From assembly GCA_017424085.1 (NCBI GenBank), contig JAFPBP010000079.1, positions 1-27,770 of the forward strand: 27,770 bases of DNA, given 5' to 3'. This DNA is from Clostridia bacterium (GTDB lineage: Bacteria > Bacillota > Clostridia > Oscillospirales > UBA644). Position numbers and translations under genes: made by a program. Shown piece after piece: positions 6,677 to 15,424 of the stretch; positions within the stretch are counted from its first letter, which is position 1, and each line of letters begins with the position of its first letter. The notes under the pieces were generated by a model. It was not told where the DNA came from and did not search any database. It saw only the letters and a program-made list of their open reading frames with translations.

Positions 6677-8902
6677 ATGAATCGGTCTGTGGGCGTTGCC
6701 GTGGAGGGGGTTCCCCGCTCTGCGGATAAGCTTTACGCATATCTGCTCCCCGAGGGTGCTTCCGCATCCGTGGGGTGCGTGGTTACCGTACCCTTCGGTC
6801 GATCCGACAAGCCCGTGCGCGGCGTGATTTTGGGATCTCCCGACGACGCCGTTCCCGAATCGAAGCTGAAGACCGTTCATTCGGTGGGAGAGTGCTATCT
6901 CTCCGAGGAATCTCTTGCCATCGTTCGCTATCTGCGCGACCGTTATTTCTGCACCTACTTCGAAGCCGCCCGCTGTCTTTTGCCCTCGGGCGCCCTGGGG
7001 GGTGGGGCGAAATCGGTTCATTCCGTGGTCCTCACCGACGAAAGCGCCGCCTCGCTTTACATGGAGGCGCACCCCGATAACCGCAAGCATTGTGACGTTC
7101 TGGGTTATCTTCTGGAAGAAGGGGAAATGACCCTGAAGGAATTGCTCTACGTGACCGGCGTTTCCGATTCCGTGGTCAAGACTCTGGCGAAAAAGGGCTT
7201 GGTCTCGGTGGAAAAGATCGAGGTCATGCGAAATCCCCTCAAGGACCGTCCCGTTCCCGAAACGCCCCCCGCCGTGCATCTCAACGAAGAACAGACCGCC
7301 GCATCGCAGGCTCTGATCTCCGATCTGAACAGCGGCAGGACCCATCTGCTTTACGGAATCACGGGAAGCGGAAAGACCCACGTTTTTATCTCCCTCATCG
7401 ACGCCGCTCTGAAGCAGGGAAAGCAGGCGGTCCTCATGATCCCCGAAATTTCCCTCACCCTGCAGATCGTCGATCGTCTGTATACCCATTATTCCTCGTC
7501 CCTTGCGGTCCTGCACAGCGGGCTGTCTCTGGGCGAGCGGTACGACGAATGGCGTCGCATCCGATCGGGGGAGGCTCGAGTGGTCATCGGGACCCGCTCC
7601 GCCGTCTTTGCCCCCGTGGCGCCCTCGTCCCTGTTTATCATCGACGAGGAGCAGGAGCACACCTATAAGTCCGAGCATTCTCCCCGTTATCACGCCCGTG
7701 AGGTTGCCGCCTTCCGTGCCGCACGGGGAAAGGGCTTGCTTCTTTTGGCGTCGGCGACCCCGTCCTTTGAAAGCTATTATCGGGCGCAAAAGGGGATCAT
7801 CGGCTTTGAGACCCTCACCGAGCGCTTTAACGGCAAGCCTCTGCCCAAGGTTCTGATCTCCGACCTGCGTCGGGATATGATGTCGGGAACCCGTTCCTGC
7901 ATCGGGCGGATCCTGGGCGAAGAGCTGGAGCAAAATCTGCAGCGGGGAGAGCAGGCGATCCTGTTCATGAACCGTCGGGGATACCATTCCCACATTACCT
8001 GCGCCGATTGCTCCGCCGTCATCAAATGCCCCCATTGCGGCATTGCCATGACCTACCATTCGTACAACAACCGCGTTGTCTGCAATTATTGCGGCTACAG
8101 CACGGGCTACGTTTCCAAATGCCCCACCTGCGGCGAAAAGCGCCTGATCTACAGCGGTGTTGGTACGCAGAAGGCGGAAGAAGAGCTGCACCGTCTGTTT
8201 CCCAAGATCCGCGTTTGCCGCATGGATGCGGATACCGTGGGTGGGAAGTACACCCGCGAGGGGATCCTGAATGATTTCCGCGACGGGAAATACGACGTGC
8301 TTCTGGGAACCCAGATGATCACCAAGGGGCTGGATTTCCCCAACGTGACCCTGGTGGGCGTTCTGAATGCGGATATGTCTCTGTATTCCTCCGATTTTCG
8401 CGCCTTTGAAAAAACCTTCTCCCTGCTCACCCAGGTGGTCGGGCGTGCGGGGCGGGCGGAAAAAACGGGGCGCGCCGTGGTTCAGACTTACTCCCCCTCC
8501 CATTACGTTTTGTCCTACGCCTTTGCGCAGGATTACGAAAGCTTTTATCGGGAGGAGATGGCGTTGCGCCAATCCCTCCTCTATCCTCCCTACTGCGATC
8601 TGTGTCAGTTTTGTTTCCTTGCTCCAAGCGAGGAGGAGGCGTTCCGTGCCGCCGAGGACTTTTCCCGTGCCATCCGAGACGCCGCCGAGGCGCACCCCAA
8701 CCTTCCCGTGCGGCTGATTTTGCCCAAGGTGACGGGGGTTCCTTTGGTGGGAGGGAAAACGCGGGTCCGCATTCTGATGAAATGCCGCGACGGACGGGAG
8801 CAGAGAGATCTGATCACCTCCCTGTTGGATTCCTTCCGCAAGGATCCCCGTAATCGCGCCGTCAGCGTTTCTGCGGATATGAACCCCGTCAATATTTTGT
8901 AA
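6677..8902 (+). CDS. priA: Primosomal replication restart helicase PriA
   Basis: 741 residues from the ATG at 6677. A TTG two codons upstream is closer to the AGAGAG purine tract, so the true start may be 6671. PriA reloads the replisome at stalled forks. Visible: N-terminal DNA-binding domain (1-110), winged-helix-like segment (about 135-185), Walker A GITGSGKT (227-234), Walker B region DEEQEH (323-328), motif III LLASATPS, and a zinc-binding insert with eight cysteines in CxxC pairs (CADC, CPHC, CNYC, CPTC; about 440-490). Helicase motifs V-VI follow (GTQMITKGLDFPNV and QVVGRAGRAEKTG). Clostridial PriA commonly has the DEEQEH variant. coaBC, which often precedes priA in this cluster, is not here. 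Confidence 0.97.
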   Translation: MNRSVGVAVEGVPRSADKLYAYLLPEGASASVGCVVTVPFGRSDKPVRGVILGSPDDAVPESKLKTVHSVGECYLSEESLAIVRYLRDRYFCTYFEAARCLLPSGALGGGAKSVHSVVLTDESAASLYMEAHPDNRKHCDVLGYLLEEGEMTLKELLYVTGVSDSVVKTLAKKGLVSVEKIEVMRNPLKDRPVPETPPAVHLNEEQTAASQALISDLNSGRTHLLYGITGSGKTHVFISLIDAALKQGKQAVLMIPEISLTLQIVDRLYTHYSSSLAVLHSGLSLGERYDEWRRIRSGEARVVIGTRSAVFAPVAPSSLFIIDEEQEHTYKSEHSPRYHAREVAAFRAARGKGLLLLASATPSFESYYRAQKGIIGFETLTERFNGKPLPKVLISDLRRDMMSGTRSCIGRILGEELEQNLQRGEQAILFMNRRGYHSHITCADCSAVIKCPHCGIAMTYHSYNNRVVCNYCGYSTGYVSKCPTCGEKRLIYSGVGTQKAEEELHRLFPKIRVCRMDADTVGGKYTREGILNDFRDGKYDVLLGTQMITKGLDFPNVTLVGVLNADMSLYSSDFRAFEKTFSLLTQVVGRAGRAEKTGRAVVQTYSPSHYVLSYAFAQDYESFYREEMALRQSLLYPPYCDLCQFCFLAPSEEEAFRAAEDFSRAIRDAAEAHPNLPVRLILPKVTGVPLVGGKTRVRILMKCRDGREQRDLITSLLDSFRKDPRNRAVSVSADMNPVNIL

Positions 8903-8927
8903 TTACGTTCTGAAAGGACTTGTTTTT

Positions 8928-9392
8928 ATGGCTATCCGAAACATTGTCAAAGAAGGGGACGAGATCCTGACCAAGGTCTGCCGCCCCGTTACCGTTTTCG
9001 ACGCCCGTCTTCAGACCCTCATTGAGGACATGAAGCAGACCCTCGCCAAATCCAACGGCGTGGGGCTTGCCGCTCCTCAGGTGGGAGTGCTCAAGCGCCT
9101 GGTTCTGGTGCTCGACGATGACGACGAGACCGTTCTGGTTCTGATCAATCCCGAGATCGTTGCCGCCGAGGGCACGCAGACCCCCACCGAGGGCTGTCTG
9201 TCGGTTCCCGGCATCTGGGGCAAGACGGTTCGTCCCGCCAAGGTCACCGTCCGTGCTCTCAACGAGAAGGGCGAGGAGGTCACCTATACCCGCACCGGCA
9301 TTACCGCCGTCTGCTTCTGCCACGAGCTGGATCATCTGGACGGACATCTCTTCCGTGAACGGGTGACCGAGTACGTTCATTACGACGATTGA
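8928..9392 (+). CDS. def: Peptide deformylase
   Basis: 154 residues. It removes the formyl group from nascent N-formyl-Met. All three family motifs are intact: GVGLAAPQVG (44-53, Gln51), EGCLSVPG (88-95, metal ligand Cys90) and HELDH (132-136, His132/Glu133/His136). AAAGGA precedes the ATG. Its stop codon overlaps the SD sequence (GAGG) of fmt; the two genes encode opposite steps of the formylation cycle and are paired in most bacteria. Confidence 0.98.
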   Translation: MAIRNIVKEGDEILTKVCRPVTVFDARLQTLIEDMKQTLAKSNGVGLAAPQVGVLKRLVLVLDDDDETVLVLINPEIVAAEGTQTPTEGCLSVPGIWGKTVRPAKVTVRALNEKGEEVTYTRTGITAVCFCHELDHLDGHLFRERVTEYVHYDD

Positions 9393-9400
9393 GGAACGAT

Positions 9401-10312
9401 ATGAAGATTTTGTTTATGGGAACCTCTCCCTTCGCCGTGGAGAGTCTGGACGCTCTGAACCGTGCGGGGCGTGACGTCTGTGCGGTGATCACTCAGCCCG
9501 ACCGTCCCAAGGGACGCGGGTATAAATTGGCATCCACCCCCGTGAAGGAATATGCCCTGTCCAAGGGATATCGGGTGGAGACTCCGGAAACACTGAAGGA
9601 CGGAGCCCTGTTGCCTCTTCTCGATGAGCTTGCCCCCGATCTGATCGTGGTGGTGGCGTACGGGAAGATCCTTCCTCCCTACGTTCTGGAATATCCCAAA
9701 ATGGGCTGCGTCAACGTGCACGGATCGCTTTTGCCTCTGTATCGCGGGGCTGCGCCCATCAATCACGCCATCATTGACGGGCAGACCGAAAGCGGTGTTA
9801 CCACCATGTATATGGACGACGGTGTGGATACGGGCGATATGATCCTGAAAGCCTCGTCCCCCATTGCCCCCGATGATACCTTCGGAACTCTCCACGACCG
9901 CCTTGCGGTTCTGGGCGGTGAGCTTCTGATCCAAACCCTCGATCAGATCGAAGCAGGGACCGCTCCCCGCACCAAGCAGGAGGGGGAGACCTGCTACGCC
10001 TCCATGATCACCAAGGAGACCCGCAAGCTGGATTTCGGCGATACTGCCGTGAACCTCTGCAACCGCGTGCGCGGGCTTGCCCCCGAGCCCTGTGCCTTCG
10101 CCTTCTGCGGCGGAAAGAATATCAAGATTCTGGAAGCCGAGCCCGTGGCGGGGGATTGGGACGTTCCCGTGGGAACCATCGTGGACCGCAAGCGTCTGGT
10201 GGTTCGGGTTGCGGACGGCGGAGTCCGTTTGAAGACCGTCCAGCCCGAGGGAAAAAAAGCCATGCCCGGTGAAAGCTTTGCCGCAGGCAACCGCTCCGAT
10301 TGCTTCGAATAA
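9401..10312 (+). CDS. fmt: Methionyl-tRNA formyltransferase
   Basis: 303 residues. It transfers formyl from 10-formyl-THF to initiator Met-tRNA. The N-terminus MKILFMGTSPFAVESL is typical. The folate-site motif HGSLLPLYRGAAP carries the conserved His, and VTTMYMDDGVDTGDM the catalytic Asp region. A C-terminal OB-like domain covers about residues 205-303. A TTG four codons upstream is possible, but GAGG sits directly before the ATG at 9401, so that start is used. Eight bases separate it from def. Confidence 0.97.
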   Translation: MKILFMGTSPFAVESLDALNRAGRDVCAVITQPDRPKGRGYKLASTPVKEYALSKGYRVETPETLKDGALLPLLDELAPDLIVVVAYGKILPPYVLEYPKMGCVNVHGSLLPLYRGAAPINHAIIDGQTESGVTTMYMDDGVDTGDMILKASSPIAPDDTFGTLHDRLAVLGGELLIQTLDQIEAGTAPRTKQEGETCYASMITKETRKLDFGDTAVNLCNRVRGLAPEPCAFAFCGGKNIKILEAEPVAGDWDVPVGTIVDRKRLVVRVADGGVRLKTVQPEGKKAMPGESFAAGNRSDCFE

Positions 10313-10347
10313 TTAACCCTGTTGCCCTCTCGGAAGGAGTTTTCGTT

Positions 10348-11049
10348 ATGCCTCCGTACGCTTATTATTCGGGATACGGCGGATACATCCTTTGGATGCT
10401 CCCCATTATCCTTCTTTCCGCTCTGGCGTCTTGGGCGGTCAACGCCAATTACGCCAAATATTCCAAGGTTGCCTCCCGTCGGGGCTTTACCGCCGCACAG
10501 GTCGCCGAGCTGATCCTGCGCGCCAACGGGATCCACGACGTGTCCGTGACCCACGTTTCGGGCACCATGACCGACCATTATCACCCGCAGCAGAAATATA
10601 TCGGTCTGTCCGACGGAGTTTATAACTCCACCTCCATTGCCGCCTTGGGCATTGCCGCCCACGAGGCGGGACACGCGGTGCAGTACAGCGTGGGCTACGG
10701 TCCCATCCGCTTCCGAGGCTCGTTGCTTCCCGTGGCGAATTTCGCCTCCAAGTTTTCCTGGATCCTGATCTTCGTGGGCTTTTTGCTCAGCGATATGGTA
10801 GCCCTTGCGGGAATTCTCCTGTTCGGCGTTACGGTTCTGTTCCAGCTGGTCACCCTTCCCGTGGAGTTCAATGCCTCCCGCCGTGCCGTTGCCGTTCTGG
10901 AAAACGGCTATCTGGATTCCGACGAAATGGTGGGCGCGAAAAAGGTGTTGCGCGCCGCGGCGATGACCTACGTGGTGGCGCTTCTCACCTCTCTGTGGCA
11001 GATGATGCGTTATATTCTCATTCTTTTCGGAAATCGGAGCAGACGCTGA
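10348..11049 (+). CDS. yugP: Membrane-bound zinc metallopeptidase, YugP family
   Basis: 233 residues from the ATG at 10348, which follows GGAAGGAG; the frame is open further upstream into fmt without SD support. The protein has an N-terminal helix (YILWMLPIILLSALASW), a globular part with zinc-binding HEAGH in AAHEAGHAVQYSVGY (about residue 105), and two to three C-terminal membrane segments (WILIFVGFLLSDMVALAGILLFGVTVLFQLVTL in part; YVVALLTSLWQMMRYILILFG). This is the Zn-dependent protease family PF04298. Substrates are not established. It sits between fmt and rlmN, where clostridia often have yugP followed by rsmB; rsmB is missing here. Confidence 0.93.
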   Translation: MPPYAYYSGYGGYILWMLPIILLSALASWAVNANYAKYSKVASRRGFTAAQVAELILRANGIHDVSVTHVSGTMTDHYHPQQKYIGLSDGVYNSTSIAALGIAAHEAGHAVQYSVGYGPIRFRGSLLPVANFASKFSWILIFVGFLLSDMVALAGILLFGVTVLFQLVTLPVEFNASRRAVAVLENGYLDSDEMVGAKKVLRAAAMTYVVALLTSLWQMMRYILILFGNRSRR

Positions 11050-11050
11050 C

Positions 11051-12085
11051 GTGGAATTGATTGATCTTACCTCTTTGACCTTTGAGGAGCTGTCCGAGGC
11101 TCTTCGTCAGTTCGGGCTTCCCTCCTTCCGCGCAGGGCAGATCTATCGTTGGATCGCCCGCGGAGTCACCGATTTCAACGAGATGTCCGACCTGTCCAAG
11201 GACCTTCGCCTTCGCCTGTCGGAGGCATTTGTCCTTTCCTCCGTGACCGAGGAGACCTGCAGCGTTTCTTTGGACGGAACGAAAAAATATCTCTTCCGCC
11301 TCTCCGACGGAAACCACATCGAAACGGTCCTCATGCGCTACGAGCACGGCAATTCGGTGTGCATTTCCTCTCAGGTGGGCTGTAATATGGGATGCCGCTT
11401 CTGTGCCTCCACCCTGAAGGGAAAGGTCCGAAACCTGACCGCAGGGGAAATGTTCGCCCAGATTGCGTTTATCAACCGTACAGACCCCGTGTCCCACGTG
11501 GTGGTCATGGGGGTGGGTGAGCCTCTGGACAATTACGACGCGCTGGTGACCTTCCTTCGGAACCTCACCTCGCCCAAGGGCTTCGGCATGAGCCAGCGGC
11601 ATATTTCGGTCTCTACCTGCGGGTTGGTTCCCCGCATGGATCAGCTGGCGGCGGAAAAGCTGCAGATCACCCTGTCCGTGTCTCTGCATGCCCCCGATAA
11701 CGAGACCCGTGACCGACTGATGCCGGTCAACCGTACATATCCCGTGGAAGAGCTTCTTGCCGCCTGTGACCGCTATACTGCGGCGACGGGGCGCAGAATT
11801 TCTTACGAATACATTATGATCAACGGCGTCAACGATACTCCTCATCATGCGGAGCTGTTGGCGCGGCGTTTACAGAAAAAGCTGGCGCACGTGAACCTCA
11901 TTCCCATGAACCACGTGGAGGAACGGGAATTTTCCCCCTCCACCCCCGAACGGATCCGCGCCTTTTCTGCCATTCTTACCCAACGGGGGATCAACGTCAC
12001 CTGCCGCCGAAAGTTAGGCAAGGACATTGATGCCTCCTGCGGTCAGCTGCGTGCCCGCTTCGAGCGGGAGCACGGGAAGCAATGA
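11051..12085 (+). CDS. rlmN: 23S rRNA (A2503-C2) / tRNA (A37-C2) methyltransferase RlmN
   Basis: 344 residues. A radical-SAM enzyme that methylates C2 of adenine in 23S rRNA and some tRNAs. The iron-sulfur CxxxCxxC motif is Cys111, Cys115, Cys118 (CNMGCRFC). The methyl-carrying Cys330 is in DASCGQL near the C-terminus, and the second catalytic Cys is within HISVSTCGLVP. The chosen start is GTG at 11051, one base after the yugP stop, with a weak purine-rich SD in the end of yugP. Family members lacking the Cys330 region would be suspect, but it is intact here. Confidence 0.97.
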   Translation: MELIDLTSLTFEELSEALRQFGLPSFRAGQIYRWIARGVTDFNEMSDLSKDLRLRLSEAFVLSSVTEETCSVSLDGTKKYLFRLSDGNHIETVLMRYEHGNSVCISSQVGCNMGCRFCASTLKGKVRNLTAGEMFAQIAFINRTDPVSHVVVMGVGEPLDNYDALVTFLRNLTSPKGFGMSQRHISVSTCGLVPRMDQLAAEKLQITLSVSLHAPDNETRDRLMPVNRTYPVEELLAACDRYTAATGRRISYEYIMINGVNDTPHHAELLARRLQKKLAHVNLIPMNHVEEREFSPSTPERIRAFSAILTQRGINVTCRRKLGKDIDASCGQLRARFEREHGKQ

Positions 12086-12131
12086 CCGTATCTCGTTTCC
12101 ATTTTCTCCTGTGAAAGGAAGGGACCTTATC

Positions 12132-12881
12132 ATGAAAATGTATGCCATGACCGACGTGGGCTGCAAGAGAAGTTCGAATCAGGATGCTTTTTGCTGTTCT
12201 GCGGCACGGGATCTTGCGGAATTTTTGGTTCTGTGCGACGGTATGGGCGGGCATCGGGGCGGAAACCTTGCCGCCGAGATCGCCGTGCGCGCGTTTCACG
12301 AGGAGCTCAGCTACCGCATAACTCCCGATCTTCATCTGAAGGATCTGAAAAGCATCCTCAGCGGGATCATTGCCCGTATCAGTGCTCTGATCGCGGATGC
12401 CGCAAAGCACAGCGAATATTCGGGCATGGGCTCCACGGTGGTGCTTGCCGTCAGATGCGGGAAAAAGCTTTGCATCGCTCACGTAGGCGATAGCCGTGCT
12501 TATCTGTTCCGAGACGGAACCCTTCGCCGTCTGACCAAGGACCATTCCCTGGTGCAGGGGCTCATCGATCAGGGCGAGATCTCTCCCGAGGAGGGGGAGA
12601 ATCACCCCCACCGCAACGTGATCACCCGTTCTTTGGGGTATGCGGATGATTCCGAGCCCGAAATACTTATGTCCGATCTTCGTCCGGGAGACGTGTATCT
12701 GCTCTGCACCGACGGACTGACCGTTTCCGTAAAGGATGATCGGCTGCAGGAGATCCTGCGTGCCACCGCCCCCGAGGATCTGGCGGGCGTTCTGGTGGCA
12801 CGGGCATTGGAAAACGGATGCCCCGATAACGTTACGGTAGGAATTCTTGCGGAAGAAACGAAGGAGGCGAAGAAGCAATGA
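12132..12881 (+). CDS. prpC: PP2C-type Ser/Thr protein phosphatase (PrpC/Stp)
   Basis: 249 residues from the ATG at 12132 (SD AAAGGAAGGGA). An Mn2+/Mg2+-dependent phosphatase that reverses phosphorylation by the PASTA kinase encoded next. PP2C motifs are all present: TDVGCKRSSNQDAF, LCDGMGGHRGGNLAA (metal-binding Asp), GMGSTVV, HVGDSRAYLFRDG, LTKDHSLV, VITRSLGY, LLCTDGLT and NVTVGI. It has no membrane segment and is cytosolic. Its stop overlaps the kinase start by ATGA, the usual coupled arrangement. Confidence 0.97.
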   Translation: MKMYAMTDVGCKRSSNQDAFCCSAARDLAEFLVLCDGMGGHRGGNLAAEIAVRAFHEELSYRITPDLHLKDLKSILSGIIARISALIADAAKHSEYSGMGSTVVLAVRCGKKLCIAHVGDSRAYLFRDGTLRRLTKDHSLVQGLIDQGEISPEEGENHPHRNVITRSLGYADDSEPEILMSDLRPGDVYLLCTDGLTVSVKDDRLQEILRATAPEDLAGVLVARALENGCPDNVTVGILAEETKEAKKQ

Positions 12882-14557
12882 GACAGTTGATCGGAAGTAT
12901 TGTCAGCAATCGTTATCAGATCATTTCTCCCTTGGGCATCGGCGGCATGTCCGTTGTGTTCCGTGCCAAGGACCTGAAGGACGATCGGGAGGTCTCTCTG
13001 AAGGTCCTGCGCGCCGACCGTGTGGCTGACAGCGAAAGCCTTCGCCGCTTTTTTAACGAATCCCGCGCCATTGCCCTCTTGTCCCACCCCAACATCGTCA
13101 ACGTTTACGACGTGAATTTCGAGGGCAAGATTCAGTATATCGTCATGGAATACGTGGACGGCGTTACCCTGAAGGACCGTATGGATCAGAAGGGTGCCCT
13201 GTCGATTTCCGAGTCGATCCACTATCTCCGTCAGATTTTGAGTGCGCTGGCGCACGCCCACGAGCGGGGCGTGGTCCATCACGATATCAAGCCTCAGAAT
13301 ATCCTTCTTTTCTCCGATGCCACGGTGAAGATCACCGACTTCGGCATCGCCTCCGTTCCCACCTTTGAAGAGGATTCCCCCTCCGACGAAGCCATCGGCT
13401 CGGTGCATTACATCAGCCCCGAGCAGGCAAGAGGCGACGTGACCGACGAGCGGTCGGATCTTTATTCCGTGGGAATTATGATGTATAATATGCTCACGGG
13501 AGCCCTGCCCTTCGATTCCGAATCGCCCACCGACGTGGCTCGCATGCAGGTGGAAAAGCCACCCTATCCTCCCTGCAGTCTGGATCCCGAGCTTCCTATG
13601 GGATTTCAGCAGGTCATTTTCCGTGCCTTGGCGAAAAATCCCTCCGAGCGCTATCAGAAGGCGGAGGATATGCTTCGCGATCTGATCCGTCTGGACGAGG
13701 ATCCCGCCACCATCTTCCCCTATCCCAAGGAATATAAGCTTCCTGCCCGCAAGCGTCCCCGCAGACGGGGCTTGGCGGGGTATATCCGCAGCTACTTTCC
13801 CGAAAACGAGATCTCTTACCGCCACATCCGCAATAATGCGCTGTCGGTTCTGTGCGGGCTTCTCGTGGCGATCCTCGTGATCATTCCCGGCATCGCCCTC
13901 ATGGCGTCGATCGTCTCCAACCGCTATCAGGAGTTCGTGGACGTCCCCTCATACGTGGGACGGGTTTACGAGGACGTGGAGGTGGACTACTCTCTGTCGG
14001 GTAATTTTAAGTTTGACGTTCAGTACGCATACGACAGCTCCGTGGAAACGGGCGTTATTCTGGAGCAGGTCCCCGCCGCGGGAACGTCGGTTGCCGCAGG
14101 CACCACGGTTACGGTTACGGTCAGCAAGGGCAGCCGTATGGTTGCCGTTCCCGAGCTGATCGGAAGCTCCGAGGCTAAGGCGATCTCGACCTTGAAGTCC
14201 AGCGGACTGACCTACGTGATCAAAACGAAGGTCGTCAGCCAGACGCAGAAAACGGGGGTCGTTCTCAGCTGCAGCCCTGTTGCGGGCACCGAGGTCAAGG
14301 AGGGCTCTCAGATCACCTTTACCATCGGCGTTCACGCCGCCGCAACGCAGACGGTTATGCCCAACGTGATTGGTATGACCAAAGAAAACGCTATTACTAC
14401 GCTGTATAAAAAGAATCTCACCTTGGTTTCCGTGACCGAGGCATACAGTGCCACCGTGGAAAAGGGCAAGGTGATCGCCCAGTCGATCCCCGCCGATACA
14501 ACCGTGGGCTTGGAGGAGACCATTATTCTCACCATCAGCATGGGCATTCAGGGGTAA
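12878..14557 (+). CDS. prkC: PASTA-domain Ser/Thr protein kinase (PrkC/PknB family)
   Basis: 559 residues. Cytosolic kinase domain (about 12-275): glycine loop GIGGMSVVF (20-28), catalytic Lys42 in VSLKVL, DFG (154-156), and SPEQ (180-183), the APE position. Basic linker RKRPRRR (291-297), one membrane helix (about 323-347), and three extracellular PASTA repeats (about 355-421, 422-488, 490-558) that in homologues bind muropeptides or lipid II. It regulates wall synthesis, dormancy exit and translation in relatives. Odd: the catalytic-loop motif is HHDIKPQN (His134-His135-Asp136); the Arg of the usual HRD is His. The catalytic Asp and downstream Lys and Asn remain, so the kinase may still be active but with altered activation-loop control. 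Confidence 0.97.
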   Translation: MRQLIGSIVSNRYQIISPLGIGGMSVVFRAKDLKDDREVSLKVLRADRVADSESLRRFFNESRAIALLSHPNIVNVYDVNFEGKIQYIVMEYVDGVTLKDRMDQKGALSISESIHYLRQILSALAHAHERGVVHHDIKPQNILLFSDATVKITDFGIASVPTFEEDSPSDEAIGSVHYISPEQARGDVTDERSDLYSVGIMMYNMLTGALPFDSESPTDVARMQVEKPPYPPCSLDPELPMGFQQVIFRALAKNPSERYQKAEDMLRDLIRLDEDPATIFPYPKEYKLPARKRPRRRGLAGYIRSYFPENEISYRHIRNNALSVLCGLLVAILVIIPGIALMASIVSNRYQEFVDVPSYVGRVYEDVEVDYSLSGNFKFDVQYAYDSSVETGVILEQVPAAGTSVAAGTTVTVTVSKGSRMVAVPELIGSSEAKAISTLKSSGLTYVIKTKVVSQTQKTGVVLSCSPVAGTEVKEGSQITFTIGVHAAATQTVMPNVIGMTKENAITTLYKKNLTLVSVTEAYSATVEKGKVIAQSIPADTTVGLEETIILTISMGIQG

Positions 14558-14560
14558 TCT

Positions 14561-15424
14561 ATGGAAGGAATCGTCATTCGAGGCTTGGGAGGATTGTATA
14601 CTGTCCTGTCCCAAGGGGAGACCTTTGATTGTCGCGGCAGAGGCGGTCTGAAACGGAATCGCAATATTCTGTACGTAGGCGATCGGGTGGAGTTCGAAAA
14701 CGGTGCGATTGAGGAAATCTTACCCCGCCGTAACGTGTTGCCCCGTCCTCCCGTGGCGAATCTGGATCGGCTCGGAATCGTCATTGCCCGCTCCGACCCC
14801 TTGCCAAACTTGTATACGGTGGATAAGCTTGCCGTTATTTCCGAGCATTGCGGCGTCAAGCCCTTTCTCGTGTTCAATAAGAGCGATCTCGACGATCCTC
14901 TGAACGTTTCGTCTGTTTATTCCTCTCTTGGGTATTCCTGCTTTCCGGTCTGTGCCCGTACGGGGGAGGGTGTGGAAGAGCTTCGTTCCTATTTGATGGG
15001 AAAAATTACCGCTTTTGCGGGGCTTTCGGGGGTAGGAAAATCCACCCTTCTCAACGCCATCGCTCCCGATCTGGTGCGGGAAACGGGAGAGATCAGTCGC
15101 AAGCTTCAGCGGGGAAAGCACACCACCCGCGCCGTGGAGCTGTTCCCCTTCGGAGACGGATTTCTGGCGGATACGCCGGGGTTCTCCGAGCTGGAGTTCG
15201 GTCCCTGCGGGTTGATCGACCGCTCCCTTTTGGCAGGATATTTCCCCGAGTTCGAGCCTTATCTGACCGAATGCTTCTTCCGTGATTGCGCCCACGGAAG
15301 GGAAAAGGATTGTGCCGTGCGCCGTGCCGTGGAGGAGGGAAAGATTCCTCGCTCCCGTTATGAGAATTATCTGAGAATGTATGAGGAGATCGGACCCTTG
15401 CGTCCGTGGGAAACCGAAAAATGA
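14561..15424 (+). CDS. rsgA: Ribosome small subunit-dependent GTPase RsgA (YjeQ/CpgA)
   Basis: 287 residues. A circularly permuted GTPase that helps 30S maturation. OB-fold N-terminus (1-65), G4 NKSDL (106-110), G1 GLSGVGKS (154-161), G3 DTPG (204-207), and C-terminal zinc site Cys238, Cys243, His245, Cys251. The permuted G4-G1-G3 order is diagnostic. Three bases after prkC; in Bacillus the homologue CpgA is a PrkC substrate, which fits the linkage. The last codons overlap thiN by ATGA. rpe, often between rsgA and thiN, is absent. Confidence 0.97.
   Translation: MEGIVIRGLGGLYTVLSQGETFDCRGRGGLKRNRNILYVGDRVEFENGAIEEILPRRNVLPRPPVANLDRLGIVIARSDPLPNLYTVDKLAVISEHCGVKPFLVFNKSDLDDPLNVSSVYSSLGYSCFPVCARTGEGVEELRSYLMGKITAFAGLSGVGKSTLLNAIAPDLVRETGEISRKLQRGKHTTRAVELFPFGDGFLADTPGFSELEFGPCGLIDRSLLAGYFPEFEPYLTECFFRDCAHGREKDCAVRRAVEEGKIPRSRYENYLRMYEEIGPLRPWETEK

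Noticed and set aside
6413..8695. 760-codon open frame antisense to priA
   Set aside because: Same cause: strong G/C-ending codon bias in priA leaves the reverse strand free of stops. No SD and no recognisable domain.
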